From Amanita rubescens (taxonomy: Eukaryota; Basidiomycota; Agaricomycetes; Agaricales; Amanitaceae), in the NCBI GenBank assembly GCA_015039365.1, contig WION01000084.1, forward strand, positions 62,001 through 126,000: a stretch of 64,000 nucleotides of DNA, read 5' to 3'. The notes below the pieces were generated by a model, which saw only the letters and a program-made list of their open reading frames with translations, made no database searches and was not told the origin of the DNA. Of the stretch, positions 34,186 to 45,236 are shown piece after piece. The position numbers and the translations under genes are program-made. Positions within the stretch are counted from its first letter, which is position 1. Each line of letters opens with the position of its first letter.

Positions 34186-34737
34186 GAAAGAAAACTGGAT
34201 TCCGAAACTAGTACTCCGTTACCAGTTTACGAAGCCGAAGGAGAATCATTTCCGCCTGCCCGGAGATTACCTCCTTCTTACGACGCACCTATCCCACCGT
34301 TTCCCTTAACCTTAGGGAACCGGACTTTTATTGATACACCGGCACCAATTCCATCTTCGTCCTATTCTAGGACGGTAGTTCGTGTTGTCAACTCTGACAC
34401 CAGATTCGGTGTCACAACTCGTGGACCTGTCACAGTTCACGATCGAAGAGATCACTTCTTAGCCGCACGACTTAGAAACGGTCGTACCTTGCAAGACGAA
34501 ATAATACATCGTCGTCGACAAGCAGCTATCGAAGAAGGTGTTCCGCCCACCTTAGATCTTTGGATTCCACCCAGGGGCACTTCAGTAGCCCAACACATAG
34601 CAAATAGGCGTACACGCCGTAATCTCGAAAGAGATAATCAAGAGGTCGAAAACCTCGAAAATCAAAGAAACTTCCGTTTCTTTTGGCGCCTTCTAACCGC
34701 CTATATCATAATCTTCACCTCCGCCTTCCTCGTCTAA
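34186..34737 (+). CDS. extra ORF upstream of gag in element B, C-terminal TM segment
   Basis: An open stretch of 183 codons begins right after a strong splice acceptor (ctcttttag at 34177-34185) and has no ATG, so its first exon must lie upstream in the leader or it starts at a non-AUG codon; I could not place that exon. The product is Pro-rich at first (APIPPFPLTL), then charged (RRTRRNLERDNQEVENLEN), and ends in a probable membrane helix FFWRLLTAYIIIFTSAFLV. The stop TAA is followed after one base by the ATG of gag, which suggests coupled translation. An apparently intact copy lies in element A (53268-53819). Copia elements normally lack such a gene; I recognise no family. Confidence 0.6.
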   Translation, partial: ERKLDSETSTPLPVYEAEGESFPPARRLPPSYDAPIPPFPLTLGNRTFIDTPAPIPSSSYSRTVVRVVNSDTRFGVTTRGPVTVHDRRDHFLAARLRNGRTLQDEIIHRRRQAAIEEGVPPTLDLWIPPRGTSVAQHIANRRTRRNLERDNQEVENLENQRNFRFFWRLLTAYIIIFTSAFLV

Positions 34738-37404
34738 CATGTCTAACGACTTGACGATTCCTAGTTCCATTCCCGTTTTGAATGGAACTAATTATAAAGA
34801 ATGGGAACGCATGATGCGTTTCCTATTACAAACAAAGGGACTGTTTCAGTACCTTAAGGATGATTATGTTCATCCTCCGCGGATTACTCCGCTACAACAA
34901 TTCTTCATTGATACAGGTGTTTGTGCAGCCATAACTGCACAACCTGCGGTAGCAGCAGTTGCCGCACATGGTGCACATCCAGCAACACCTGCAATCCCAG
35001 CCGTTGAGGGTGAACCGGCTATCACCCAACAAATGGTTGATGATGCAAAGGCCGTAAAAAAGGCTTTTGAAGATTGGGTTGTCGAGGATGATCGCATCCT
35101 CGGATCCATAAATATGAAATGTTCTGCTACTATACAGCAGATCAATTCAGAAGTAAATGCCGCCAGAGTATTATGGCGGAATTTAGCAAATCAATACGGT
35201 GTAACAACGTCTGCCGGTATTTATAATGACTTCCAATTAGCCGTTACTTGGAAGTTTCAAGATAGAAAGGATCCCACACAATCCTTAAACGACCTCCTCG
35301 CCATCATAAACCGCTTATCATCTAGCGGAATCGTATTGCCTGAAAATGTGCAGGCAATGATTGTACTTTCAGCTGTCCCCCGTCATTGGGACAATTTTGC
35401 CGCTGTGGTTCTTGCCACAACAGAACCATCGGATCTGACGATCCAAGGGATACTTCCCTTAATCCAGAATGAGTGGCGCCGAAGGCACCCTGAATCTGCC
35501 GCGACAGCTAATACGTCGCAACAACAGCAGCAACCATGGCAACAAGTACGTGGCCGAGGACGAGGACGTGCTCGCGGACGTGGCCGCGGAGCAGGTCGTG
35601 GACGTGGGGGGAGGCCTTACTCTAGGCCTCCACAAGGCGCTCAAACACCGGCTCCTACAGCTCCTCCGGCAAATCAAAATTGGCCGGGTAAAGTTGAGGG
35701 CCAAACACGTGGTCCTAACTGGGAGAGGAACCGAGAACGCCGAAAGGCAGATGCAGCCGAGAAGAAGGCTGCCAAAGCCGCAGAACATACTATGAGTTCT
35801 GCGCATACCGTCGCCCGTATTGGGCCTTATGACATCACTGAGCCAGTTGCCGGCTCTAGCAAAGGCAAACAAAGAGAAAAGGATGAACTGGACTTTGAGT
35901 CCTATAAATCAAACCGAGGAATGGGGATATCGTCAGACGATATCGACTACAAAAATATGGATATAGATCAGGAAGCTGAACTATATTACGATGATTATTA
36001 CTATGAAGATAACGGCGAACAATGGTATGAAACCATTAAGAAGCTGGAAATGGCTAACTTTCTCTTTATAGAGGCAGCAATGAAAATGGTGTTCCCTAAA
36101 TTGGGACATCATCGTCGTACTATAAATTCCTTCTTTGAACAATCTGTACTATATGATAGTATAAATTATAAAGAAAATTTAGACGAAACCTGCCTCGTAA
36201 GAGATAAGTCGTGTGACACTGTCATTTATAATGCAAATATGATCGAACGATCATATAATATTGGTAACATGTTTAAGAAACCTTTTACATGTTTAGCGGT
36301 CAATAAAAGAAAATTTAAGGATAAAGTACATCCGACATGTCCCTGTCCGGAATGTGTTGAGAAACGTACTGGAGATACACTATGGATGTGTGACTCTGGT
36401 GCATCCGACCACTTTACCTTTAGTAGGAAAGACTTCTCTGAATACAGAGAATTTCCTGCAAATGAAAACCACAGTGTCAAAACCGCTAATGGTTTAGACC
36501 GTCTTGAGGGACTTGGCACAGTTATTCTTGAACACAAGTTATCCACAGGAGAAGTAACACTCGTAAAGCTCTTTCCTGTATTATACATGCCACGGGCAAC
36601 TGCACGCTTAATTTCAAACGGCAGATTGATCCGACAAGGATTAACTTGTAAACAAGATGAAAAGATGGTAGTCTTTTCCTTTACAGACTCGGGTAGAACG
36701 TGTATCGAAGGACATTATCTTATGCCCGATGATACATTAGTTTACGCTCGAGGTAGGATTATTATAATGAATCCTACACTGGTTTCTGGTCCTGGCTTAG
36801 CCAACAGGAATTCTAAATTAATTCTTGGAAGACCGACAAAGAAACCAAACGCAGAGTCTATAGAAAAACTATTAGACTACGAGACCTGGCATAAACGTTT
36901 TGGTCATCCATCCAACGAAGTCTTTTCGAAGATACCGTTAAATGTTAATGGATGGAAAGAAGTTACACTTCCAGAAGGAAAACTACGTTGTGAAGGTTGT
37001 CTAAAAGGCAAAATGAAGGCAAAACCTTATAAACTGTCTTCGAAGAGAGCTACTCGTCCCTTTGAGTTACTCCATATGGATCTTATGACCGTACCGGCCA
37101 TATCTTACCACAAATACAAATATATTGGTGTTATCGTTGATGATTTCACCTCATATACATGGATTGGTTTATTAAAAACCAAAGATCAAACTCTAGAATA
37201 TTTTACCGGATGGTATAATGAGTTTGTAGATCCAAAACAACCTATTTCTCACCTCCGTTCTGATCGAGGGGGGGAATTTGTAAATAAAGCCTTTGAAGAA
37301 TTCCTTAAATCCAAAGGAATTAAACATCAACAGACAGCTCCTTACACTCCACAACAAAATGGTCGCGTTGAACGCATGAATCAGACTTTGTCAGACAAAG
37401 CTGA

Positions 37405-37881
37405 TGTTAAAGTTATCTTATCTAATCATATAAGATAACGTATATCTTATCTTATCTCATATAAGATAACACATCATATCTTATCCTATAGATTAGGATA
37501 TACAGATTAGATGTACATACATGTATATTCATATATATACATGTACATATACATACATAGGATATTCGATATATCCTATAGTCGCTTGCGTCATCCCATT
37601 ACTGCGGTAGACGCGTCATAGCTGCGCTAGACGTCATATCATACGTCATGCACAGCTCTTCCTCTATTTACTATACATTGTACTTATTAGGATACTAGTA
37701 GTATATAAGACTACCTGTACGTAGGTACAAACAAGAACCTTCCTTCTCCTCTTACCACCACATCCTATATCCATAGGATAGTGAGTTATCGTTCGAGGTC
37801 GTCACCGCCACTCTACACTCCACTCTAAGTAAGTATCCACTTTAACACTTAGACGCTGCGCTGCTGGGCGTATCTTCGTCA
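37405..37881 (+). repeat. 5' LTR of element C
   Basis: 477 bp. The first 150 bp consist of inverted and direct runs of tatcttat / ataagata (atcttatctaatcatataagat) and tacatgtat, so the LTR begins with a strong hairpin. A TATA-like tatataaga lies at about 37702. Confidence 0.95.
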
Positions 37882-37894
37882 GGTTATGGGCCCC
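37882..37894 (+). promoter_or_regulatory. primer-binding site of element C
   Basis: GGTTATGGGCCCC directly after the LTR, identical to that of element B, complementary to the anticodon arm of initiator tRNA-Met. Confidence 0.88.
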
Positions 37895-38036
37895 GACATG
37901 GTATTGCTTGCATCACCATCGCCTCCAGGCATGTTACCATGCAAGATGTGTGAACAGGTATAGTATTGTGCGGGTCGGAGACCTGAGTGGCATCCGTCAA
38001 TTTAACTAAGTTCTTGTACCTGACATACGAGCTCAT

Positions 38037-38330
38037 GACATGCGCCCGGACCCTAGGGCTTTAGGGGGATCTCCTTGCACCCAGGGATAAGGGTACCACC
38101 TATGTTTCTCAAGGCTGGCATGGCAACCTTGACCCCCACGGAGTTATACTTGCCCTCCGTGATGTGACTGGGGTATTCATGCACGATATTCCATTATAAG
38201 GCCCTTAGTGCCTTTAGTTACCGTATGTAGATCATATGGCCCGTAGTAACTTTCACAAAGTATAAAGGTCGTGCTGGGGTCCCATTGTGGACCATACACG
38301 CAGACTATTAGGCGTCCACTCCTAGAGAGC
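38037..38330 (+). ncRNA. conserved structured leader of element C
   Basis: Homologous to 33440-33760. The same three hairpins are kept with different bases: CAAGG/CCTTG at 38110-38114 and 38127-38131, CACGGAG/CTCCGTG at 38137-38143 and 38155-38161, AAGGC/GCCTT at 38198-38202 and 38210-38214. Loops of the first two are conserved (ctggcatggcaa; tt(a/t)tacttgcc). Confidence 0.75.
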
Positions 38331-38908
38331 GCCTTAGATTAGCCGTTGGCTCTGCTCAAAAGGCATCCACGTATACTTTCATATTGTTACTGGGAGTGCT
38401 TATAAAGGTGGTCACGGACGGTTTATGGACCGGACACCTTTCATTTTCCAAAGACAACTGGTACCTCTTGGGACCAGGCAGTTGCCGCAGGCGCACTGCA
38501 GTCCGCGGACCTTATGCATGTCATACTCGTTTACAGGTCAGGCACACAAGTCTGGTACATGTTCCTCGGATCGATCCTGGTGCTAGGCATTATCATGCTT
38601 GGCTGTAGCTCATAACGCTGCACGCAAGGTTGTTGTCGTATTCGTTATGACACCCTCGCCTATGAAGTCGTTGTCGTTTATGTAATGACACCTTCATTAA
38701 TAAAATCCTTAAATAGATATAAATCATTGAATTTATAAATAATCCATCAAAACGATCAATTGATTTCACCTCAATCAATCGTTCCATCATCAAGAAGCAA
38801 GAAATAACATTTCTCGCTCACCCATCTCTATACAAGGCCATCAAACCTTGTTCACCGACATTTCCATAAGGTTTTATATAAATATAAACCTTTATCGACA
38901 TTCTTGTC

Positions 38909-40057
38909 ATGTCTTCTTTTACCAAAGAAGAAGACAGCGCTTTATGTTCCCTTGTCACCGAACTACAAGGAGACAATTATCGTGCCTGGGCACGACAAAT
39001 AACGGCATACTTTCAGATCTCAAATCTGATGGTATTCATGTGTCCCGTTATTCCAAATGCAATCCCTGCTCACCTTAAAGCAGTAATTGCGCCGATCACT
39101 GCCACCAATAAGGCAGCAATCATCATACAAGCTAATGAGCTTGTACAAAACGAGAAGGCGTTACACGCCATTAAGCTCAGATTGTCCTTTACAATCTTTG
39201 AGCTTTATCAACACGTTTACAACGCAAGACTCCTATGGATGTTCTTGCAAGAACGTTACAAAGATGATTCGCCAGCAATCCTTGACGGATCACTGGACAA
39301 AATAGATCATGATCGATCTATAAATAAAATCATCACTCGTTATAGACACATAGCAGCACAGGGACATCAATTCCCGGCTGCTCATCTAAATAAAGCACTT
39401 ACGACCATCAGGGCTGTTCCATCAAAATGGATCAACCAAACAGCGGCTACATCATCTGTTACCGCTATCAATACGAATTACTCTAGCCCTACGGCAGTAC
39501 GTTCAGGAAACACTGCCACACAAGTTGGACCAATCACAGTCCAGCAACTTGCTAGTGAAATTCGTTCGGCATGGTCGTCACGGCATAATGCTATAAAACA
39601 ATCACCTCCGTCAACGCAAGACTCTAACTTGCATACGGAACATTGTTTAGCTAATGCCTCCTTAACAAACAAGGGCAAAGGCCGCTGCAGATGCTCGCCG
39701 CATCCACAGCCTACACATTTGCGCTGGGAAGACTTTAAAAATAGTAGCAAGCCTGATTACATCAGGGGAGGATCTCCACTATTAGTCCAACAGTCTGAAT
39801 CTGATCAGGAATCAGATTCCACACATGATTCCTTTAAATCATGTAAATCAAATGTTTCCACGCCTTCACCTTTATCACACGAGTCTTTGACAGACTCGTT
39901 GGATACAAGAATAACAAATTCCCAGGAGGAATTTTATGATGCTCATGAAGATTTCGAGCGTCATTATGGAAATTTCATGGCTATGAATAGCTATGATCAA
40001 TGGGTAGAAGAACAATATAGCATAGACTTAGATCATTTCTGGAAGAAATATATGTAA
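38909..40057 (+). CDS. Gag-like protein of element C
   Basis: One exon, 382 aa. The N-terminal 180 residues follow the Copia Gag plan: LQGDNYRAWARQITAYF near 20-36, a helical region with ALHAIKLRLSFTIFELYQHV, LLWMFLQERYKDDS, and RYRHIAAQGHQFPAAHLNKA. The second half is Ser/Thr-rich with an acidic C-terminus. No CCHC knuckle is complete; CRCSPHPQPTH near 270 is only suggestive. It is intact while the element lacks all enzymes, so the element may have kept its own capsid protein for selection on packaging. Confidence 0.82.
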   Translation: MSSFTKEEDSALCSLVTELQGDNYRAWARQITAYFQISNLMVFMCPVIPNAIPAHLKAVIAPITATNKAAIIIQANELVQNEKALHAIKLRLSFTIFELYQHVYNARLLWMFLQERYKDDSPAILDGSLDKIDHDRSINKIITRYRHIAAQGHQFPAAHLNKALTTIRAVPSKWINQTAATSSVTAINTNYSSPTAVRSGNTATQVGPITVQQLASEIRSAWSSRHNAIKQSPPSTQDSNLHTEHCLANASLTNKGKGRCRCSPHPQPTHLRWEDFKNSSKPDYIRGGSPLLVQQSESDQESDSTHDSFKSCKSNVSTPSPLSHESLTDSLDTRITNSQEEFYDAHEDFERHYGNFMAMNSYDQWVEEQYSIDLDHFWKKYM

Positions 40058-42044
40058 TATATATAAATTGTTATCAATACAAGAGTATCGTGAAGGATCA
40101 CTCCTTATAAATCCGATTACTTGTCATACAATTTATATTCAAAATAAGGAAATCGTGAAGGCGTATGCCTTGCAATCCCGATTACTTATAAATAAAAATC
40201 TTTCTGGTGGTATTAAGCAAGGATCATTATCATTGCCAGAATATACCGCGTTCAAGGGAATTTCGATCACTTGAAGAAAGATCATCACGCTTGTCATCAT
40301 ATACAAGCACTAACACATATAATCTTCATCATTCAGAAATATCTATAAAGTCTACAATATAAAAACAATATCTTTAAAGCTCTCCACAAATGCAAACCGA
40401 TGTTTATAGCCTATAAACGGCTATAATCCATTTGCAGATAACAGTAATGTGTTACCTTTGAGAAAGGTTCCTTGCCGTTGAAACTTATACGGTTTTGAAA
40501 ACGTCTCATAATATGGTTTCCTACATTTGAGAAGGCTCCTTGCTGTTGAAATAGCACAGTCTTGAAAGTGTCTCATAACACTGTAGTCGCAATAGCAGTT
40601 TCAAGCTGCTGAACATTATCTGTTGGAGATAACAAATTTCTTGGTATAAATACCGTCATTCTTTAACGACGTTAGCAAGGATTTATCATCATTGCCAGAA
40701 TACTGTCGCATACAAGGGAATTTCGATCACTTGTATAAGAATAGACTTCTATGCTTATTTAAATAAGCATCTATAAACGTCCAGAGTATTTTTGTACTCA
40801 ACCTATAAATTGAATTGTACGGCGGCGCTATGCGCTCATCCCCTTTTCATATTAAAAATAGGTTTTCCAATAACAGGACAGACGTAATTAAAATACCTCG
40901 AAATAATTCTTATAGCTTTAAGAATTGTGGATTATAATTCTAAATGATTATCTATAGGAACCAGATCATCCTTGAGTGAAATACATGTACCATGACCATA
41001 TACGTTGACCAACGTCGTTATGTTGGATAATGTATTGTGTGAAACACAAGAACGGTTACATCTTTTTATAAAGATGATAAATTGACGAAATCATTGATTT
41101 CTTTAATACATGAAGATGATTTTTACAAATCATCACATGTTAAATAAGAATACTGTTCACATCACGTATATAATTAAAACGTGATAAATAGATCATGTCA
41201 AAAATATACATGATTCTATCAGGCTAAATAACGCAATAACAATCCCTGTCTTGATTGAGGGGGAATCATTGCAAATAAACAAGTACACAATATGACTTGT
41301 ATATGACCAATCAAAACAAGTATTTGATATAACTTGTATACACAAACAAGCATGGATGCGTATTAGATATAGGCCCATATTGTATATATATTATGGTTGC
41401 GTATTTAACATAGGCCCATAATAATGGTCATCAACTGTATTAGAGGAGGAAGCTCCCTCGATAATATACAGATGCCTGAACACGAACAAATATATGTATT
41501 GGAGTTTTATCCCCGTCTATTGTATAGAGAAGGCTCCTTGCCGTTGAAACTTATACGGTCTTGAAAGCGTCTCGTCTTTACAATATGACATTACACTCCT
41601 GACAAATATCCTAGTCAGGAACGTGTATTATTTGGAATGCCAGGTTAATGCATATCTCAAATAAGCCTGTCTTATGGCTTATCGCAAACAACCTCACATA
41701 TCCTCTCCATACATATAACAGTATTTCTTTATAAGAATCAATGGTAGCTTAAGAAACAAAGAAATAGATTATGATTAATCTTGCACCAGTTCCTTTCAAA
41801 ATACAGATTCCCAAATATCGTTCATACGATATTACGGTTGGATTATTGGAATACATTTAGTTCCTTGCACAGATCTTAGCCCTCAAAAGCGAAAGATAGG
41901 AACACCTTGCGTATAATCCAACACCCTCTTTAAATAACTCTAGTTCTTGGTCTCATCCGAACAATGGAGAATTTCCTTACACAAGTTTTGACGGTTTTCA
42001 GGTTGGTTAACAATATTCATATATTGTCGATCACTTGGGGATAC

Positions 42045-42062
42045 AGCAGACCCAATACTGCT
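42045..42062 (+). ncRNA. repeated mini-hairpin, copy 1
   Basis: Stem AGCAG/CTGCT with the 8-nt loop acccaata. Copies 42137-42154 (same stem, loop acactata) and 43013-43030 (GGCAG/CTGCC, loop acacaata) keep the pairing, the last by a compensatory A-T to G-C change. Confidence 0.55.
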
Positions 42063-42136
42063 ACGAATATAAACTTGTACAAGTCAACTTTTGAATGGGT
42101 AGCAATATTTATATATTGTGGGTCGTTCAAGGGCAC

Positions 42137-42154
42137 AGCAGACACTATACTGCT
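42137..42154 (+). ncRNA. repeated mini-hairpin, copy 2
   Basis: Stem AGCAG/CTGCT, loop acactata. The upstream context gtcgttcaaggg resembles that of copy 1 (tcgatcacttgggg). Confidence 0.5.
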
Positions 42155-43012
42155 ATGACTTCGAAATATCGTTATGATCTTCCTGGCGGTATTAGCAAGG
42201 ACATGTTGTCATTGCCAAAATATACCGTATATGAATGAGCTTCGGCCAACTCATAAGGAGGATCTTTATAAATAACGAATTTCGGTTTAACGTTGTCATT
42301 ATACGTTGAACATCAAAAAGGATATTCAAGATCATTCGACGAGACTTCCCCATTCGAGTTCTATACTCTTATTGCATCTGGATAATGCATAAAGATAAAA
42401 TAGAATCAGGGCAGAACAAGAATTAACAGAGTTAAGAGGACATTGCTTGCCAACGGACTACACGTAACAGAGGAATAATCCTTGTTTAAGGATTAATATA
42501 GGCTGTACTGAAAAGGAAACCTATATCGGATAACGTCGCAGTTATACCTTCCCAGTAGACGTGTTCATGTTGAATATATCGTCCAAAAAAGATAGTCATT
42601 GACACTCAAATGACTTAGAGGTCAAAATCTCGTTCATACGAGATATTATATAAGTGTTTGTTCCTCTATACAAACACTTATAATTATACTTGTTCCAATA
42701 CAAGTATATCCTCTTCGTCATAGAGAATCTATATTAAAAATAGATTCAATATGCTATAATGGGGTGGCGCCTGCCTTGCGCAAATCCCCAAATATACAAG
42801 TATGAGTGAATGCGGAATGTCGATCATTCTCGGATCCTCAACTAAACTTGTCATGACAACGGTCGTATCCCTGTGGGTGTAGACCTTTAAAGTCATATTC
42901 GTATCTTGTATCCATACACAAGGTACAATAAATATAGCATATACAAAACAAGATTAAACATCTTGAACACAGTGTCTAACAAAGGATTACATCATTAATG
43001 ATCGTCGGGTAC

Positions 43013-43030
43013 GGCAGACACAATACTGCC
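43013..43030 (+). ncRNA. repeated mini-hairpin, copy 3
   Basis: Stem GGCAG/CTGCC, loop acacaata. The outer base pair is changed on both sides compared with copies 1 and 2. Confidence 0.5.
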
Positions 43031-44759
43031 AGCAAATTATCTTTATATTAAGATAAAATGCGCCGGGCACTTATAGCAGTTATTACTGCTGATCATATAT
43101 GGTAAAACCCTTTTATAATGATTACCAAGATATATTGCAAATGTGGATGACCACCACATATAAGTCAAGTAGGGAATCATATCTGTATGAGCATCCAGTA
43201 AAATGTATCTGGATTCACTTACACGATTAAGATACCGAGTACACTTGTAAAACGCGAGATAACAGCTCGCATACAAGCTCGTATTTAATAATCGTCACAC
43301 AAGCTCAGGAATTGGATAATGATGAAGTTCATCTCATTATTATGAGATCAGGAGATTTGTCTCCCCGCTGGTGTTGTGCGTTCCTATCAAAATAGGGATA
43401 TATGGAATCACAACCAGAATACAATCCTTTACGAAAGTGATTACAAAGGATTTAATGATATGCAAATCATCATACCAGACGGATTATCATCATTTACAAA
43501 AGACAAGATATACACACATATCTATAGAAGGGAACATTCGTTGTTCTATAACAGACGGGTCAAATGCTTTGAAAGCATAAGTCCTTTAAAGGCCCAAGGA
43601 CTTCGCTCTGTTGAACAACATAGATATTCTTTAAGACACATGGTTGAACTCTTTATCGAAATTTAAAAAGGAGTTTTTGTCGATATAACAGAGATGTAAA
43701 CCATGATGTATAAGAATTATCTGGGCAACCGTCTATAAACATAATTCGCTTGTCGTCACACTTGTATTTACAAGGACGAGCAATTATATTAGACCATAAA
43801 CAATTGGTACACTTGTTGTTACAAGTAAAATTGTCACGCGTGCAACTTGCCGATCAAGTGAACACGCCACATCATATTCTCGTATTGCTGTGCAAAGAGA
43901 ATATATACTCCTTTACGATTAAAGGTGCTAGTCACCTTTACACCACATAAGGCATTGAACGCCTTTAGACATAATAGGAGAATATACGAGTTACATATAA
44001 TCAGAACTTGTAAAGAAACAAGGAATGATTATCACACTCGTCACACATACGAGCAGAGAGTATTTGCAAGGGAGGAAGCTCCCCTTGTAGAGATACTATA
44101 CTCGTTTAAATAGTGCATTTAGGAAGACACGTCAAGTTTTTACTTGACAATGCGACATATACACACTCGCATATCCATCAGAGGATTCTTTTCACACAAA
44201 GAATCATCGTCATATATCTTGCTATTTACATAGCTTGATATTTATGCAAGTTGTTAAACGTTATCGTTTACCTGCCAAAATATTCATTTAGCACTTAAGG
44301 ATATATTCTTATCCTTTATCAAACAAAGTAATAAATCATATCAGAGACAGTGAAGGCAGTAGAACAAGCCCCTTCTCGATAAATATGATTTCACACACTT
44401 TGTAAGGCTTGAAGCCTGGGGGTGCTTTTATAATGGATATTGTCAACATGACAGGAAACTCGATTTTTGATAAATCGATTCAAACAATATACACCATTGT
44501 ATTGGCTTTTCAATAAAGTCATATCCTATATCTTTAGGATCAAACAATGATAAATATTGTATAACGTATACAACAAGCATTATAGGAATATTAAAGAAAT
44601 ATATAAATACAAGGGATTAAGGTGAAAGCAGCATATAGTCTGGATCCCCATACTTGTACACGAAACGAGAGATCTTCCGTGAAGACTTTCAAGTCTTACA
44701 ATTCCGGTGACTCGTATAAAAATATTTCATATATTCCTGGATAACTTAGCGAGGGGGTG

Positions 44760-45236
44760 TGTTAAAGTTATCTTATCTAATCATATAAGATAACGTATAT
44801 CTTATCTTATCTCATATAAGATAACACATCATATCTTATCCTATAGATTAGGATATACAGATTAGATGTACATACATGTATATTCATATATATACATGTA
44901 CATATACATACATAGGATATTCGATATATCCTATAGTCGCTTGCGTCATCCCATTACTGCGGTAGACGCGTCATAGCTGCGCTAGACGTCATATCATACG
45001 TCATGCACAGCTCTTCCTCTATTTACTATACATTGTACTTATTAGGATACTAGTAGTATATAAGACTACCTGTACGTAGGTACAAACAAGAACCTTCCTT
45101 CTCCTCTTACCACCACATCCTATATCCATAGGATAGTGAGTTATCGTTCGAGGTCGTCACCGCCACTCTACACTCCACTCTAAGTAAGTATCCACTTTAA
45201 CACTTAGACGCTGCGCTGCTGGGCGTATCTTCGTCA
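44760..45236 (+). repeat. 3' LTR of element C
   Basis: 477 bp, same as 37405-37881 by eye, followed by the target duplication gctga and the continuation of the integrase gene of B. Confidence 0.95.

Larger units (their letters stand above)
40058..44759 (+). other. 4.7-kb hairpin-rich region without genes in element C
   Basis: AT-rich, with stops in all frames and no trace of pol. It is not random: families of short repeats recur. One (46-48 bp, gagaaggctccttgccg...gcgtctc) lies at 40460-40507, 40529-40574 and 41527-41573. Another (cattgccagaatataccg...tcgatcacttg) lies near 40229-40273, 40693-40734 and 42209-42250. A third is a small hairpin with covarying stem at 42045-42062, 42137-42154 and 43013-43030. 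The tract seems to be a structured RNA body or a filler that keeps the RNA long enough. Confidence 0.7.
37405..45236 (+). mobile_element. element C: non-autonomous Gag-only LTR element
   Basis: 7,832 bp with 477-bp LTRs (37405-37881 and 44760-45236, identical by eye) and target duplication gctga (37400-37404, 45237-45241). Primer site at 37882, polypurine tract GCGAGGGGGTG at 44749-44759. It encodes one Gag-like protein (38909-40057) and no protease, integrase, RT or RNase H. LTR ends (tgttaaa...cttcgtca), primer site and leader match element B, while the LTR body differs. This is the plan of a TR-GAG or large retrotransposon derivative, moved by enzymes of a B-like element. Confidence 0.92.

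Noticed and set aside
35459..35872. Minus-strand ORF of 137 codons opposite the RGG box (also 52133-52546)
   Set aside because: Shadow of the Gag frame; Ser/Arg/Pro pattern follows from the GC-rich antisense of Arg-Gly codons.
43371..43666. Open frames of 69-96 codons in the non-coding part of element C
   Set aside because: Isolated, AT-rich, no family features, overlapping each other.
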